Source: Chlamydiota bacterium (lineage in GTDB: Bacteria; Chlamydiota; Chlamydiia; Chlamydiales; SM23-39). Taken from it: a DNA stretch of 12,963 bases. The notes under the pieces were generated by a model. That model did not search any database and had not been told where the DNA came from. It saw nothing but the letters and a program-made list of their open reading frames with translations. The position numbers and the translations under genes are program-made. This document shows positions 7,516 through 12,963 of the stretch, in pieces; position 1 is the first letter of the stretch; every line of letters begins with the position of its first letter. The stretch lies in NCBI GenBank assembly GCA_027459365.1, contig DAIDIM010000125.1, positions 1 to 12,963 of the forward strand, read 5' to 3'.

Positions 7516-7596
7516 CAAATTTTCTTTATTATCCAAAAATTAAATAGTCCTAGCCAGAAAGAAATAAAGAGGCTATTATCTTACCTGATTGAATCT

Positions 7597-7617
7597 GCAC
7601 TTGCCTACAACAAGTGC
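7597..7617 (+). promoter_or_regulatory. Perfect 7-bp inverted repeat before the transporter gene
   Basis: GCACTTG (7597-7603) and CAAGTGC (7611-7617) are exact inverted copies with a 7-base spacer, ending 17 bases before the ATG at 7635. It could be an operator or an RNA stem near the ribosome binding site. It covers the alternative GTG start at 7614 and so argues against use of that start. Confidence 0.35.
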
Positions 7618-7634
7618 TTAAAGAAAAAGGTTTG

Positions 7635-8918
7635 ATGACAAGTACAAAAGCCATTCGTTCAAAATATCGTTGGGTAATCGCTGGATTAATTTTTTTCATT
7701 ACCCTGATCAATTTTATAGACCGATCTGCCATCTCGTTCATCAGAGATCAACTCAAAGCTGAATTTCATTTTAATGATACAGAATTTGGACTTATCCTCT
7801 CTGCTTTTAGCGTAGGATATATGGTTCTCACCTTTCTCGGAGGGTGGCTCGTCGATAGAATAGGTACCCGTGTTGTTTGGCCCCTTGCTGCAATTGGATG
7901 GTCGATCTGTGTCGCCTTTTTAGGATTTGCCACCGGATTTTGGAGCTTTATTCTCCTGAGACTTGCTCTCGGCGTAGCAGAAGGGCCCCACTTTCCTGCC
8001 ATGTCCCGTTCCATAAGTAATTGGTTATCCCCATCTGAAAGGGCAAGAGCTCTCTCTTTAGGCCTTGTTGCTATTCCCCTTTCTAGTGTCATTGGAGCTC
8101 CCCTCACCTCTTATCTCGTTGCAGATTATGGATGGAGAGCGATGTTCTTCATAATCAGTTCGATCGGAATTGTATGGGGAATTGTATGGTTTTTTCTTTT
8201 CCGGGATCGCCCAGAAGAATCCAAATATGTAAATGAAGCAGAAAGGCTCTATATATCCCCCCCTCCTCTTAAAAAAGAAGAGACGCAAAATATTCCAAAA
8301 TGTTGGAAATCACTCCTCACCCACCCCGTCCTTATCGTGAATAATATCGCCTATTTTGCCTTTGGATATATGCTCTTTTTTACAACTCTTTGGCTTCCTG
8401 GATACTTCCTCTCACAGCATGGCCTTAATTTGAAGGCAGTCGGCTGGTATCTTACCATCCCATGGCTTGCCGGCGCAGCATTCTTAAAAGCGGGCGGTAT
8501 CCTATCCGATTATCTCTTCAAAAAAACAGGAAAAAATCGGATTGCAAGATCCCACATTATTTGGGGCAGCCAGCTCCTTGCCGGCATTTGCTTTATGATC
8601 TTAAGTTTTACAAATTCCCTACCCATGGCAATTCTTTTCTTAAGCCTTGGAATCGGTTTTGGACTCATGCCTCAATCTGCTTTCTTTAGCACAAATATCG
8701 ATGTTGCAAAAGAGCGGGCAGGCACAGCCCAAGGAGTCACATCTGGATGTCTAGCCTTTGCTGGGATTATCGCCCCTGCCCTTACAGGCTGGCTTGTCGA
8801 TATCACCGGAAATTTCCAAGCTGCCTTTATGCTCCTTGCAGGCTTTACCTTCATTTCTGTCGTCGCAGTCATCCTCTTCCATCATCCTGACCGCAAATGG
8901 GTCCTCCGTACTTCTTAA
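7635..8918 (+). CDS. MFS transporter, ACS (anion:cation symporter)-like family
   Basis: An inner-membrane carrier of 427 residues with about 12 membrane segments, the normal size for the major facilitator superfamily. The first helix (VIAGLIFFITLINFIDRSAIS) with its NFIDR element, and the loop after helix 2 (GWLVDRIGTR), match ACS-type transporters, which include hexuronate, glucarate, phthalate and similar organic-anion carriers. The motif LRLALGVAEGPHFPAMSRSI in helix 4 is typical of the same group. A central cytoplasmic loop (about residues 195-225) separates the two six-helix halves. The substrate cannot be read from sequence; an organic anion taken from the host cell is plausible. The ATG at 7635 is preferred over a GTG at 7614 because AAAGG lies just upstream and the GTG falls inside an inverted repeat. 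Confidence 0.85.
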   Translation: MTSTKAIRSKYRWVIAGLIFFITLINFIDRSAISFIRDQLKAEFHFNDTEFGLILSAFSVGYMVLTFLGGWLVDRIGTRVVWPLAAIGWSICVAFLGFATGFWSFILLRLALGVAEGPHFPAMSRSISNWLSPSERARALSLGLVAIPLSSVIGAPLTSYLVADYGWRAMFFIISSIGIVWGIVWFFLFRDRPEESKYVNEAERLYISPPPLKKEETQNIPKCWKSLLTHPVLIVNNIAYFAFGYMLFFTTLWLPGYFLSQHGLNLKAVGWYLTIPWLAGAAFLKAGGILSDYLFKKTGKNRIARSHIIWGSQLLAGICFMILSFTNSLPMAILFLSLGIGFGLMPQSAFFSTNIDVAKERAGTAQGVTSGCLAFAGIIAPALTGWLVDITGNFQAAFMLLAGFTFISVVAVILFHHPDRKWVLRTS

Positions 8919-8926
8919 GGGAGTAG

Positions 8927-8948
8927 AGGAATCAATTACTTGATTCCT
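8927..8948 (+). terminator. Stem-loop after the transporter gene
   Basis: AGGAATCAA (8927-8935) pairs perfectly with TTGATTCCT (8940-8948) around the loop TTAC, nine bases after the stop codon. It has no T-tract, so it is a weak intrinsic terminator or simply a 3'-end stabilising hairpin. Confidence 0.45.
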
Positions 8949-8968
8949 ACCCCTAAGATCTCATCATC

Positions 8969-9010
8969 TTGCAAAGAATATTGACTCTTGTTAATAAATA
9001 AAATTATTAA
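8969..9010 (+). promoter_or_regulatory. Possible promoter and operator of the DUF3096-like gene
   Basis: TTGCAA (8969-8974) and TAATAA (8992-8997) are separated by 17 bases; TTGACT (8981-8986) is an alternative -35 box. TTAATAA (8991-8997) and TTATTAA (9004-9010) form a perfect 7-bp inverted repeat with a 6-base spacer that overlaps the -10 region, a position suited to a repressor site. All of it is AT-rich, so chance matches are possible. Confidence 0.35.
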
Positions 9011-9022
9011 CGGAGTTTTTTT

Positions 9023-9157
9023 ATGCACCCTATGCTTAGCCCTATTATTTCAATTGTTGCAGGTCTTCTCATTCTAATTTATCCTGCCATCCTAAACTAT
9101 GTGATCGCAGTTTACCTTATTGTATTTGGTATTCTCGAACTAATTAATAAATATTAG
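9023..9157 (+). CDS. DUF3096-like small membrane protein (44 residues)
   Basis: A very short gene: ATG at 9023, TAG at 9155-9157. Its product begins MHPMLSPIISIVAGLLILIY and continues PAILNYVIAVYLIVFGILEL before ending INKY. Two hydrophobic helices (about 8-20 and 24-40) are joined by a proline turn. The pattern 'LSPIISIVAGLLIL..P.ILNY.IA.YLI..GIL' is that of the DUF3096 family of tiny bacterial membrane proteins, whose function is not known. The start is supported by CGGAG (9011-9015) seven bases upstream and by a possible promoter. It stands between the transporter and the hydrolase on the same strand, each probably with its own signals. Confidence 0.82.
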   Translation: MHPMLSPIISIVAGLLILIYPAILNYVIAVYLIVFGILELINKY

Positions 9158-9161
9158 AATC

Positions 9162-9191
9162 TTGCGAAAGTATTCAACGTTAAGATAAAAT
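9162..9191 (+). promoter_or_regulatory. Possible promoter of the hydrolase gene
   Basis: TTGCGA (9162-9167) and TAAAAT (9186-9191) are 18 bases apart. The -10 box ends eight bases before the ATG at 9200, which would leave almost no leader. No Shine-Dalgarno sequence is visible before 9200. Confidence 0.4.
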
Positions 9192-9199
9192 CAGCTCTT

Positions 9200-10216
9200 A
9201 TGATTTGGACAATTTTCTTTTGCTTATTCGGCGTTGCAAACCCTTTTGCGATGCAAAAACATCAGACGGAGGTTGTTTTTACAAATGACGCGATCGGCGT
9301 TCAAACACTCAACTTCTATGATGAAAAAAGAGAGCGACCGGTCATTGTAGAACTGTGGTATCCAACGGATGAGCAAAACGTTCTCTATGAAGTCAATGGT
9401 GACGGTGTCTGGATACATCCTAAAGAGGCGAGAAATGTCACCATTTCGAATCAAAAAAAACGTTATCCTCTCATTTTAATGTCTCATGGCCATCGGGGCG
9501 ATCGTCGCGAACGAACATGGCTTGCTGAAGCATTAGTGCGTCATGGATACGTAGTCGCATCGGTTGAGCATTGCGGAAATGTTTGGTATCAATATAACCC
9601 CCTTTCCAGTTTTTGTTTCTGGGATCGGGCAAAAGACATCTCATTTGCGCTTACATGTCTTCTTGAAAGTACAGAAGTTAAAAATCAAATCGATCATCAA
9701 AAAATCGGTTTTGTCGGCTATTCAATGGGAGGCATGACAGGACTTGCCCTTGCTGGTGCCCAAGCAAAATTTGCTAAAGAAATCGCCAAGATGCAACTAA
9801 AACTTGCTGAAGGTGTCTCTCAAGAAGCATTTGATAAGCTCGATTTTTCTGATGCAGAAAAAAATTACTTAGAACCACGAATTCGATCAATCCTACTCAT
9901 TTGTCCTGCTACATTTGCATACCAAGGCGAAAACTTAAAGCAGATCAAAACCCCTATTGGATTAATCGCATCTGTGGACGATGAAGTTCTTCCTCACAAA
10001 GATCATGCGCTCAAAATCATTCAAAACATCCACCCTTTCAAAATTAAACTCTTAAAAAACAAAACATCTCATTACGCATTCTTAAATCAAATGACGAAAA
10101 AGGGCTACACTATCCTCCAAAAAGCTGTGGAAAATCAAACCAGCGTCAACTGGGCCCCAATACACAAAGATGCAACTCAATTTGCAATTAGTTTCTTTAA
10201 CGAAACTCTCAATTAA
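9200..10216 (+). CDS. Exported alpha/beta hydrolase (dienelactone hydrolase / PAF-acetylhydrolase-like)
   Basis: 338 residues. A short N-terminal hydrophobic stretch (residues 2-17, MIWTIFFCLFGVANPFA) looks like a signal peptide with a likely cleavage after Ala17, so the enzyme probably acts outside the inner membrane. The catalytic core is an alpha/beta hydrolase: oxyanion region LILMSHGHRGDRR (91-103), nucleophile elbow GYSMGG (173-178) with Ser175, likely acid Asp260 or 261 in ASVDDEVLP, and His291 in SHYAF. The early strand VIVELWYPT (48-56) is characteristic of the 'predicted dienelactone hydrolase' and platelet-activating-factor acetylhydrolase group. A helical cap insertion (about 187-228) separates the elbow from the next strand. 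An esterase or lipase acting on a small ester or lipid is likely; the substrate is unknown. Confidence 0.85.
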   Translation: MIWTIFFCLFGVANPFAMQKHQTEVVFTNDAIGVQTLNFYDEKRERPVIVELWYPTDEQNVLYEVNGDGVWIHPKEARNVTISNQKKRYPLILMSHGHRGDRRERTWLAEALVRHGYVVASVEHCGNVWYQYNPLSSFCFWDRAKDISFALTCLLESTEVKNQIDHQKIGFVGYSMGGMTGLALAGAQAKFAKEIAKMQLKLAEGVSQEAFDKLDFSDAEKNYLEPRIRSILLICPATFAYQGENLKQIKTPIGLIASVDDEVLPHKDHALKIIQNIHPFKIKLLKNKTSHYAFLNQMTKKGYTILQKAVENQTSVNWAPIHKDATQFAISFFNETLN

Positions 10217-10225
10217 GAAATACTA

Positions 10226-10391
10226 ACCTCAGTTTTGGGTTCGTTCCGCTCGAATCTCATAGATCTTTTCGCAAATTTTCGCATCTTTTCGCTCAAAAAT
10301 ATAACTTTTCGATATTTATTTTCGCGATACGTTGCGAAAATTTATCAAAAATCTCTATGACCTTCGAGGAAAACGAACCCAAAACTGAGGT
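10226..10391. mobile_element. 166-bp MITE-like element with target-site duplication
   Basis: Perfect 20-bp terminal inverted repeats, ACCTCAGTTTTGGGTTCGTT at 10226-10245 and its exact complement at 10372-10391, bound an imperfectly palindromic interior rich in TTTTCG. The arms stay about three-quarters complementary well inward (for example AAATTTTCGCA on both arms). TACTA flanks it directly on both sides (10221-10225 and 10392-10396), as expected for a 5-bp target duplication. No gene fits inside, so it is non-autonomous. It lies five bases after the hydrolase stop, and the right-hand TACTA contains the stop codon of the opposing gene. As RNA it could form a long hairpin from either strand and serve as a two-way terminator. 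Confidence 0.88.
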
Positions 10392-10393
10392 TA

Positions 10394-11149
10394 CTAAGAC
10401 TCTGCCTGCTGTCTAGGAGAGATCGGTGCTGAATTTGAGTTTGGGTCTAAACGGACCACTACAAATTCCCCTTCAACGCTCTTTACAGAAGTTGCACTTG
10501 AACATGGAGTGTGGACTGTACTTATTGTGTTCGGAGTGATGAATGTATTCATTTCTGCTCCGAGCATAATAGGGTTGACGTAAGTTGAAATATCCTGTTT
10601 CCCACCTATTTGAGAATTAACCGCCCGAGCAACAGCCATCGCACTCGTTGGAGTCCCTGATCGCGATTCGTTTGAGGAATGGCTTGCATATGTTGCAGTA
10701 CTCGCAACAACTATTGGAAAGTTCGAAGAGTTTTGTTCAGATTTAATTTGAGCCCTTTCTGCCGTATCTCTACCTATAAATCGAGCTCCGGTCATAAAAG
10801 AACTTGAAAAACCGGATAGAGTATGAGCACTTAATGAATCGCCTGTTATCTCCACAAATGGAGTGTAAGTAGTCTCTTCTTCTTCTGCATGAGCTGCATC
10901 CAATTGCGAACTTGATGAGCTAGATTCTGTATGGTCAGTTAATGGATCATCTGTAATATTCACAAAAGGGCTGCTGCACTTCGTCTTAATAGAGGTTGCT
11001 GCAGGAACATAGCGTCCAATCAAAATACCAGCAAACAGAGCAGTCGCAATCACACCAACTGTTAAAGTCGTCTTCAGAGCATTATTTTCCGAAACAGGGT
11101 CTCCATAATAGATATAATAGTTACCAATATTACATATGTATTTTACCAC
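10394..11149 (-). CDS. Ser/Thr-rich single-TM protein with internal repeat
   Basis: A 251-residue protein of no recognised family. One clear membrane segment lies at about residues 27-47 (TTLTVGVIATALFAGILIGR). The rest is low-complexity and rich in Ser, Thr and Ala. Two copies of a roughly 23-residue unit are visible: SPFVNITDDPLTDHTESSSS (from residue 60) and TPFVEITGDSLSAHTLSGFS (from residue 96). A second block of Ser/Thr-rich sequence (about 140-170) and a conserved-looking SVEGEFVVVRLDPNS near the C terminus follow. A short N terminus, one helix and a long disordered tail would suit a surface-exposed or secreted effector, but this is inference. The start is GTG (11149), with no good ribosome binding site. 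The stop falls in the target duplication of the adjacent element. Confidence 0.7.
   Translation of the reverse strand: MVKYICNIGNYYIYYGDPVSENNALKTTLTVGVIATALFAGILIGRYVPAATSIKTKCSSPFVNITDDPLTDHTESSSSSSQLDAAHAEEEETTYTPFVEITGDSLSAHTLSGFSSSFMTGARFIGRDTAERAQIKSEQNSSNFPIVVASTATYASHSSNESRSGTPTSAMAVARAVNSQIGGKQDISTYVNPIMLGAEMNTFITPNTISTVHTPCSSATSVKSVEGEFVVVRLDPNSNSAPISPRQQAES
10796..10972 (-). repeat. Internal coding repeat, two units
   Basis: The segments 10904-10972 and 10796-10864 encode two similar units of the 251-residue protein, sharing the pattern [S/T]PFV.IT.D.L..HT followed by serines. They are 108 bases apart, and similarity is visible at DNA level as well (the CATTTGTGG / CCCTTTTGTGA blocks read on the coding strand). 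Confidence 0.65.
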
Positions 11150-11184
11150 ATTTGTCCATTCTATTTACTCTTTTTAAGAAGGTT

Positions 11185-11211
11185 AGACCTCGCGCAAACA
11201 GCTCGAGGTCT
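11185..11211 (-). terminator. Stem-loop between the two small minus-strand genes
   Basis: AGACCTCG (11185-11192) pairs perfectly with CGAGGTCT (11204-11211) around an 11-base loop. It lies 21 bases downstream of the 99-residue gene's stop on the minus strand. No T-tract follows on that strand, so a role in termination is only possible; it may protect the transcript end. Confidence 0.4.
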
Positions 11212-11231
11212 ATATGTTTGTTAGGATTCCT

Positions 11232-11531
11232 TTATGCTAGCCAAAGGAAGTACCATCTTCTTGAAGAGGTCGGAACAGCAGTTGCGGATTTGCCATTATT
11301 TTCAACTTTTTTGCTAGCAAAAAGTCCTTTTGTAAACGTAACAACTTTATCTGTACCGGAAGAAACTGCTGTCACAACAGTTGGACCATAATTTGGTACT
11401 ACATATGAGCCTGCAATTCCTATGCCTATTCCCATAACAGCTCCTATTGCTGCTGCTGTATTTGCATTTGATTTACTACCTTGATTGTCATTCCAACCAA
11501 TTGAAAGCGGTCCTACTTTTACGACTGACAT
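11232..11531 (-). CDS. Small glycine-rich membrane protein, 99 residues
   Basis: Not recognised. The N terminus (MSVVKVGPLSIGWNDNQGSK) is polar. One membrane segment at about residues 25-48 is rich in alanine and glycine with a repeated GxxxG/GxG pattern (AIGAVMGIGIGIAGSYVV), as in helices that pack tightly against each other. The C-terminal half is Ser/Thr/Lys-rich and ends in an aromatic RRWYFLWLA. The start is well supported by AAAGGAG six bases before the ATG. It lies 70 bases downstream of the sterol reductase gene on the same strand, with its own possible promoter between. Confidence 0.75.
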   Translation of the reverse strand: MSVVKVGPLSIGWNDNQGSKSNANTAAAIGAVMGIGIGIAGSYVVPNYGPTVVTAVSSGTDKVVTFTKGLFASKKVENNGKSATAVPTSSRRWYFLWLA

Positions 11532-11562
11532 AATATTCTCCTTTTTTTGAAAATCGAATACG

Positions 11563-11592
11563 ATGTTAACAATTTCTTTAAAATTAAGTAAA
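11563..11592 (-). promoter_or_regulatory. Possible promoter of the 99-residue gene
   Basis: On the minus strand TTTACT (11592-11587) and TAACAT (11568-11563) are 18 bases apart. This gives a leader of about 25-30 bases that includes the strong AAAGGAG ribosome binding site. The region is AT-rich, so the match is only suggestive. Confidence 0.35.
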
Positions 11593-11601
11593 TCTTTTTT
11601 T

Positions 11602-12909
11602 TCAAAAAAGATAAGGAATCATCTTGTAAGGCACTTTTTCGCAGTAGAGATCCCAGAAAGGACCATACTTATCTTTGCAACGTTTATCGTGTCGAAAGGC
11701 TCGATCGACAAGGAGAACGCCTAAAAAAGTGACGTAGAAGTAGGGGAAAAAATTGCTAAAAAGGGCGGGCAAACTCCAGAAAAAAGCGGCACATAATTCG
11801 GGTATGTAATGAAAATGGCGAGATAATCCCCACCAACCAGAGGCAAGAAGTAGACTCTGTTTCAACTCACCACTATGTGTTTGATATACAGCTTCAATGA
11901 GATGAGGCTCATTTCTCCAAACGCGGCATTTTCCGTTCATCGCTCGAACCCGTTGACGCTGGCGATCGGCGAGATAATTCACCAAAATACTGAGTGTGCC
12001 TGCGCAAAAGATCACAAAAGCCGCGAAAGTGCTCAGTTGAATTGGGTGATGTACGAGATAGAATGCAGGAGAGGTATAAATGCAAGGGACCCAAACAAGG
12101 CAACCCCAGCAGATCATAAACCCTGCCCGATCGTGCATGATATCCAGAGAGCGGAAATACCCGGTTTCCCAGACAAAAAATTTAGCAACGTAAATGAGCT
12201 GAAGAGCAATGGAGATCACCATCGCATTGCTCAATCCATAAAGTTCGCTTTGCTTGGCTGCAAATGAGATGATTAAAATCGGCCAACCCATCATCCCAAA
12301 ACGGCAATTGGTAAACTGTTTCACATCCCAACCAAAAATGCGTGGATAGAGTTCTGTTCCCCAATAATAGTCGAATAAAAAATTGCCAGTTTTTCCGTTG
12401 TCACTTGTCGATGGTGCATAAATGCCTTTTAGATAGAGTACAAAACAAAAAAGGAGGCTAATGCAATTCAATGCGCCAAGAAGGGGTCCCATCTCATCAT
12501 AAAGGATGGAAGCGGGGAAAAGATTCATACCCAATGTTGCAATGAGGAAAGAAGCAATCGTGATCAAAAAACAGGCAACCCCATTTGCTTTATATACAGG
12601 AACATTCCCTTTGGGAGTAATGGGGCCGTGGAACTCTTTCCCCGGAATGAATCGCATCAATAATAATTGAAAAGCTGCAAATCCAAAAATGATTTTCCAA
12701 GCAAGTGGAGATCCAAAAAAAACCGGTTTCCAAATACTCCAAAGGACTGTAAACAATCCTTGATCGTAAGCAAGATTCCAAAATGCAAGAAACGACCCTC
12801 CTAAATGCGAACCTACATACCAAAAGACAAATACGGCTGGGGGACACAGTGTTAAAAGCAAAAGAGGGACTAAATAGTGATGAACAGAAGGGTGCGTACG
12901 GGTAGACAT
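11602..12909 (-). CDS. 7-dehydrocholesterol reductase-like sterol reductase (ERG4/ERG24 family)
   Basis: The enzyme reduces the delta-7 double bond of sterols with NADPH and sits in the membrane. The 435 residues carry about nine or ten hydrophobic segments. Family signatures are clear: GTELYPRIFGWDVKQF (184-199) followed by SFAAKQSELYG (215-225); DIMHDRAGFMICWG (256-269); LLASGWWGLSRHFHYIPEL (354-372); and the C-terminal RHDKRCKDKYGPFWDLYCEK (406-425) with VPYKMIPYLF at the very end. These match animal and plant DHCR7. Bacteria of this kind do not make sterols, so the likely substrate is a host sterol in the vacuole or a sterol acquired by the bacterium. Close bacterial relatives are known in Coxiella and some amoeba-associated chlamydiae, and gene transfer from a eukaryote is the accepted explanation for the family there. 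The start has GAGGAG five bases before the ATG. Confidence 0.93.
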   Translation of the reverse strand: MSTRTHPSVHHYLVPLLLLTLCPPAVFVFWYVGSHLGGSFLAFWNLAYDQGLFTVLWSIWKPVFFGSPLAWKIIFGFAAFQLLLMRFIPGKEFHGPITPKGNVPVYKANGVACFLITIASFLIATLGMNLFPASILYDEMGPLLGALNCISLLFCFVLYLKGIYAPSTSDNGKTGNFLFDYYWGTELYPRIFGWDVKQFTNCRFGMMGWPILIISFAAKQSELYGLSNAMVISIALQLIYVAKFFVWETGYFRSLDIMHDRAGFMICWGCLVWVPCIYTSPAFYLVHHPIQLSTFAAFVIFCAGTLSILVNYLADRQRQRVRAMNGKCRVWRNEPHLIEAVYQTHSGELKQSLLLASGWWGLSRHFHYIPELCAAFFWSLPALFSNFFPYFYVTFLGVLLVDRAFRHDKRCKDKYGPFWDLYCEKVPYKMIPYLF

Positions 12910-12963
12910 TGTTGCTCCTCAAATATATATTCGGGACAATCAAGCGTTGAAAGAACAAAGCAA

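Noticed and set aside
7614..7634. GTG start of the MFS transporter
   Set aside because: It lies within a perfect inverted repeat and has no ribosome binding site; the ATG at 7635 has AAAGG just upstream.
10996..11391. 131-residue plus-strand open frame crossing two minus-strand genes
   Set aside because: It spans both genes and the stem-loop between them, with no sensible composition or start signals; it is an antisense shadow.
11585..11612. Hairpin of A and T at the sterol reductase stop (ATCTTTTTT with AAAAAAGAT)
   Set aside because: It has only A:T pairs plus end G:C and includes the stop codon; too weak to call a terminator.
12924..12952. TTTCAA / TATATA with 17-base spacer as the sterol reductase promoter
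   Set aside because: The predicted transcript start would fall inside the GAGGAG ribosome binding site, so the true promoter probably lies elsewhere or beyond the window.

Overview
The window most resembles a chromosome segment of an environmental chlamydia (order Chlamydiales, outside Chlamydia proper: a Parachlamydia-, Protochlamydia-, Waddlia- or Simkania-like amoeba symbiont). This rests on four things: a stand-alone SWIB-domain protein with a lysine-rich tail; a eukaryote-type 7-dehydrocholesterol reductase, a gene known from a few amoeba- or vacuole-living bacteria; a small protein with the bilobed hydrophobic profile of chlamydial inclusion membrane (Inc) proteins; and a moderately AT-rich sequence with house-keeping genes of chlamydial style (glgB, ligA, miaB). 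The assignment is an inference from reading; the genus cannot be fixed.

Layout. (1) 1-790: a candidate Inc gene (229-597) with its own near-consensus promoter, flanked by two direct copies of a palindromic repeat; the second copy is complete (611-790, about 180 bp). (2) 787-990: a second, compound palindrome lying between the first repeat and miaB. It has been read into an artificial N-terminal extension of the miaB frame; the real miaB start is placed at 1041. (3) 1041-2930: miaB and a hypothetical membrane protein on the plus strand. (4) 2916-7003: glgB and ligA on the minus strand, overlapping by four bases and convergent with the hypothetical gene. (5) 7145-7468: the SWIB gene, divergent from glgB and closed by a good terminator. 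(6) 7635-10216: an MFS/ACS-type transporter, a tiny DUF3096-like membrane protein and a secreted or anchored alpha/beta hydrolase, all plus strand. (7) 10226-10391: a 166-bp MITE-like element with perfect 20-bp terminal inverted repeats and a 5-bp target duplication, inserted exactly between two convergent stop codons. (8) 10394-12909: three minus-strand genes: a Ser/Thr-rich one-TM protein with an internal repeat, a small glycine-rich membrane protein and the sterol reductase.

How the genes fit together. Glycogen branching (GlgB), DNA ligation (LigA) and tRNA thiomethylation (MiaB) are core functions. The transporter, hydrolase, sterol reductase and the small membrane proteins are the host-interface, accessory part. 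The most notable non-coding content is at least three palindromic mobile-like elements of two or three families sitting at gene borders, where they may also act as terminators. A second theme is a run of genes (miaB, the 2418 gene, the 9200 hydrolase) whose best promoter -10 box lies only 8-11 bases before the start codon with no Shine-Dalgarno sequence, which suggests nearly leaderless mRNAs.
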